64,000 nt of DNA from Micromonospora arida (lineage in GTDB: Bacteria; Actinomycetota; Actinomycetes; Mycobacteriales; Micromonosporaceae): the NCBI RefSeq assembly GCF_003857035.1, contig NZ_QGSY01000144.1, forward strand, positions 1-64,000, given 5' to 3'. Each line of letters begins with the position of its first letter. Positions within the stretch are counted from its first letter, which is position 1. Made by a program: the position numbers and the translations under genes. Shown here piece by piece: positions 63,677-64,000 of this stretch. The notes beneath the pieces are model-generated. The model searched no databases. It saw only the letters and a program-made list of their open reading frames with translations, and had not been told where the DNA came from.

Positions 63677-64000
63677 GTGGACGCGGTGGCCGGTCCGAAG
63701 GCTCGCACGAACCGCGCCGCAGCCCTGCACCGTCGAGCGGCGGCCGTCGCGACCGCGGCTGCCGGGATCCTGGACGAGACGCGGCCGGCTCCGGCCGATC
63801 AGCGCCGCCAGTACGAGGTGGCCGACCGGTTACGGACTGCTGCAGCCCTGCTGGCACCGGGCTGGTCGGGCGCGGCACTGGACTCGCTCACCGTGGACTC
63901 ACCGGCCGGTGATGGTCCGCCGCCGTTCGTTCGGGTCGGTACTGCGGCACCGTTGGATGACGCTCGTTTCCCCGCGTTGGTGCCACTTGTCGGCACCGGT
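63677..64000 (+). CDS. partial gene at the right edge, possibly a FtsK/SpoIIIE-type ATPase
   Basis: 108 codons open to the window end from GTG 63677 (GTG 63686 has the better-spaced GAGGGGG site). The visible part is an Ala/Arg-rich helical N-terminus (RTNRAAALHRRAAAVATAAA), then PPFVRVGTAAPLDDARFPAL and LVPLVGTG. That last stretch resembles the start of FtsK/SpoIIIE-domain proteins seen in Micromonospora and Streptomyces, as recalled. If so, it would be the VirD4-like coupling ATPase of the adjacent machine. The ATPase domain itself lies outside the window. Confidence 0.6.
   Translation, partial: MDAVAGPKARTNRAAALHRRAAAVATAAAGILDETRPAPADQRRQYEVADRLRTAAALLAPGWSGAALDSLTVDSPAGDGPPPFVRVGTAAPLDDARFPALVPLVGTG

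Noticed and set aside
54415-64000. Phage or ESX/type VII secretion locus
   Set aside because: No WxG100, EccB-E, mycosin or phage structural genes; the gene order fits type IV secretion instead.

Overview
The window is very GC-rich throughout and reads as chromosomal DNA of a Gram-positive actinomycete, most likely a Micromonosporaceae member (Micromonospora type). Signs are abundant GTG starts, Lsr2, CarD, DUF397 and DUF2510 proteins, septum-formation-domain lipoproteins, and a gene order that follows the Mycobacterium tuberculosis block Rv3581c-Rv3608c. From recalled gene order, that backbone is ispF-ispD-carD, lpqE-radA-disA, mutY, clpC-lsr2-lysS, coaX, panD-panC-(NAD-binding dehydrogenase), folK-folB-folP. 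Everything else appears inserted into or added around it. No tRNA, rRNA, CRISPR array, insertion sequence or prophage was recognised.

Left part (1-16 kb): two RDD membrane proteins and a HisC-like aminotransferase; a compositionally different patch with a secreted beta-rich protein, a lipoprotein and a SARP-type regulator; a surface module of a WxL-like protein, a DUF916 protein and an LPXTG protein; and homogentisate catabolism (hmgA diverging from fumarylacetoacetase plus an unknown protein, with a perfect 19-bp palindrome between them). The isoprenoid genes ispF/ispD and carD follow.

16-28.6 kb: a four-gene type III polyketide synthase cluster (ketosynthase, acyl-CoA-dehydrogenase-like flavoprotein, methyltransferase, UbiA-type prenyltransferase) sits between carD and lpqE. 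It resembles, from memory, the alkyl-O-dihydrogeranyl-methoxyhydroquinone (agq) cluster of Actinoplanes missouriensis. lpqE, radA, disA (c-di-AMP synthesis), def, an ACT-domain protein and mutY follow.

28-41 kb: clpC lacks a normal 3' end and its frame runs on antisense into mutY. Three DnaA-box-like sites lie between clpC and lsr2. Then come lysS, coaX, nadC-nadB and panD-panC. A 56-bp repeat that encodes a short leader peptide precedes both nadC and panC.

41-54 kb: a MidA/NDUFAF7-type methyltransferase gene, invaded by two covarying palindromic elements, overlaps a lone nuoD. A glycine-betaine-type ABC transporter, several membrane proteins and the folate genes folK-folB-folP follow.

54.4-64 kb: a compact, mostly ATGA/GTGA-coupled locus encodes candidates for VirB2 (pilin-like), VirB3/PrgI, VirB4 ATPase, VirB6, VirB8 and a VirB1-like bifunctional wall hydrolase. 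A gene at the right edge may be a FtsK/VirD4-type ATPase. No relaxase is visible, so this looks like a chromosomal Gram-positive type IV secretion-like machine and is the best candidate for an undescribed system in the window. All functional calls rest on reading motifs and gene order; no database search was run.
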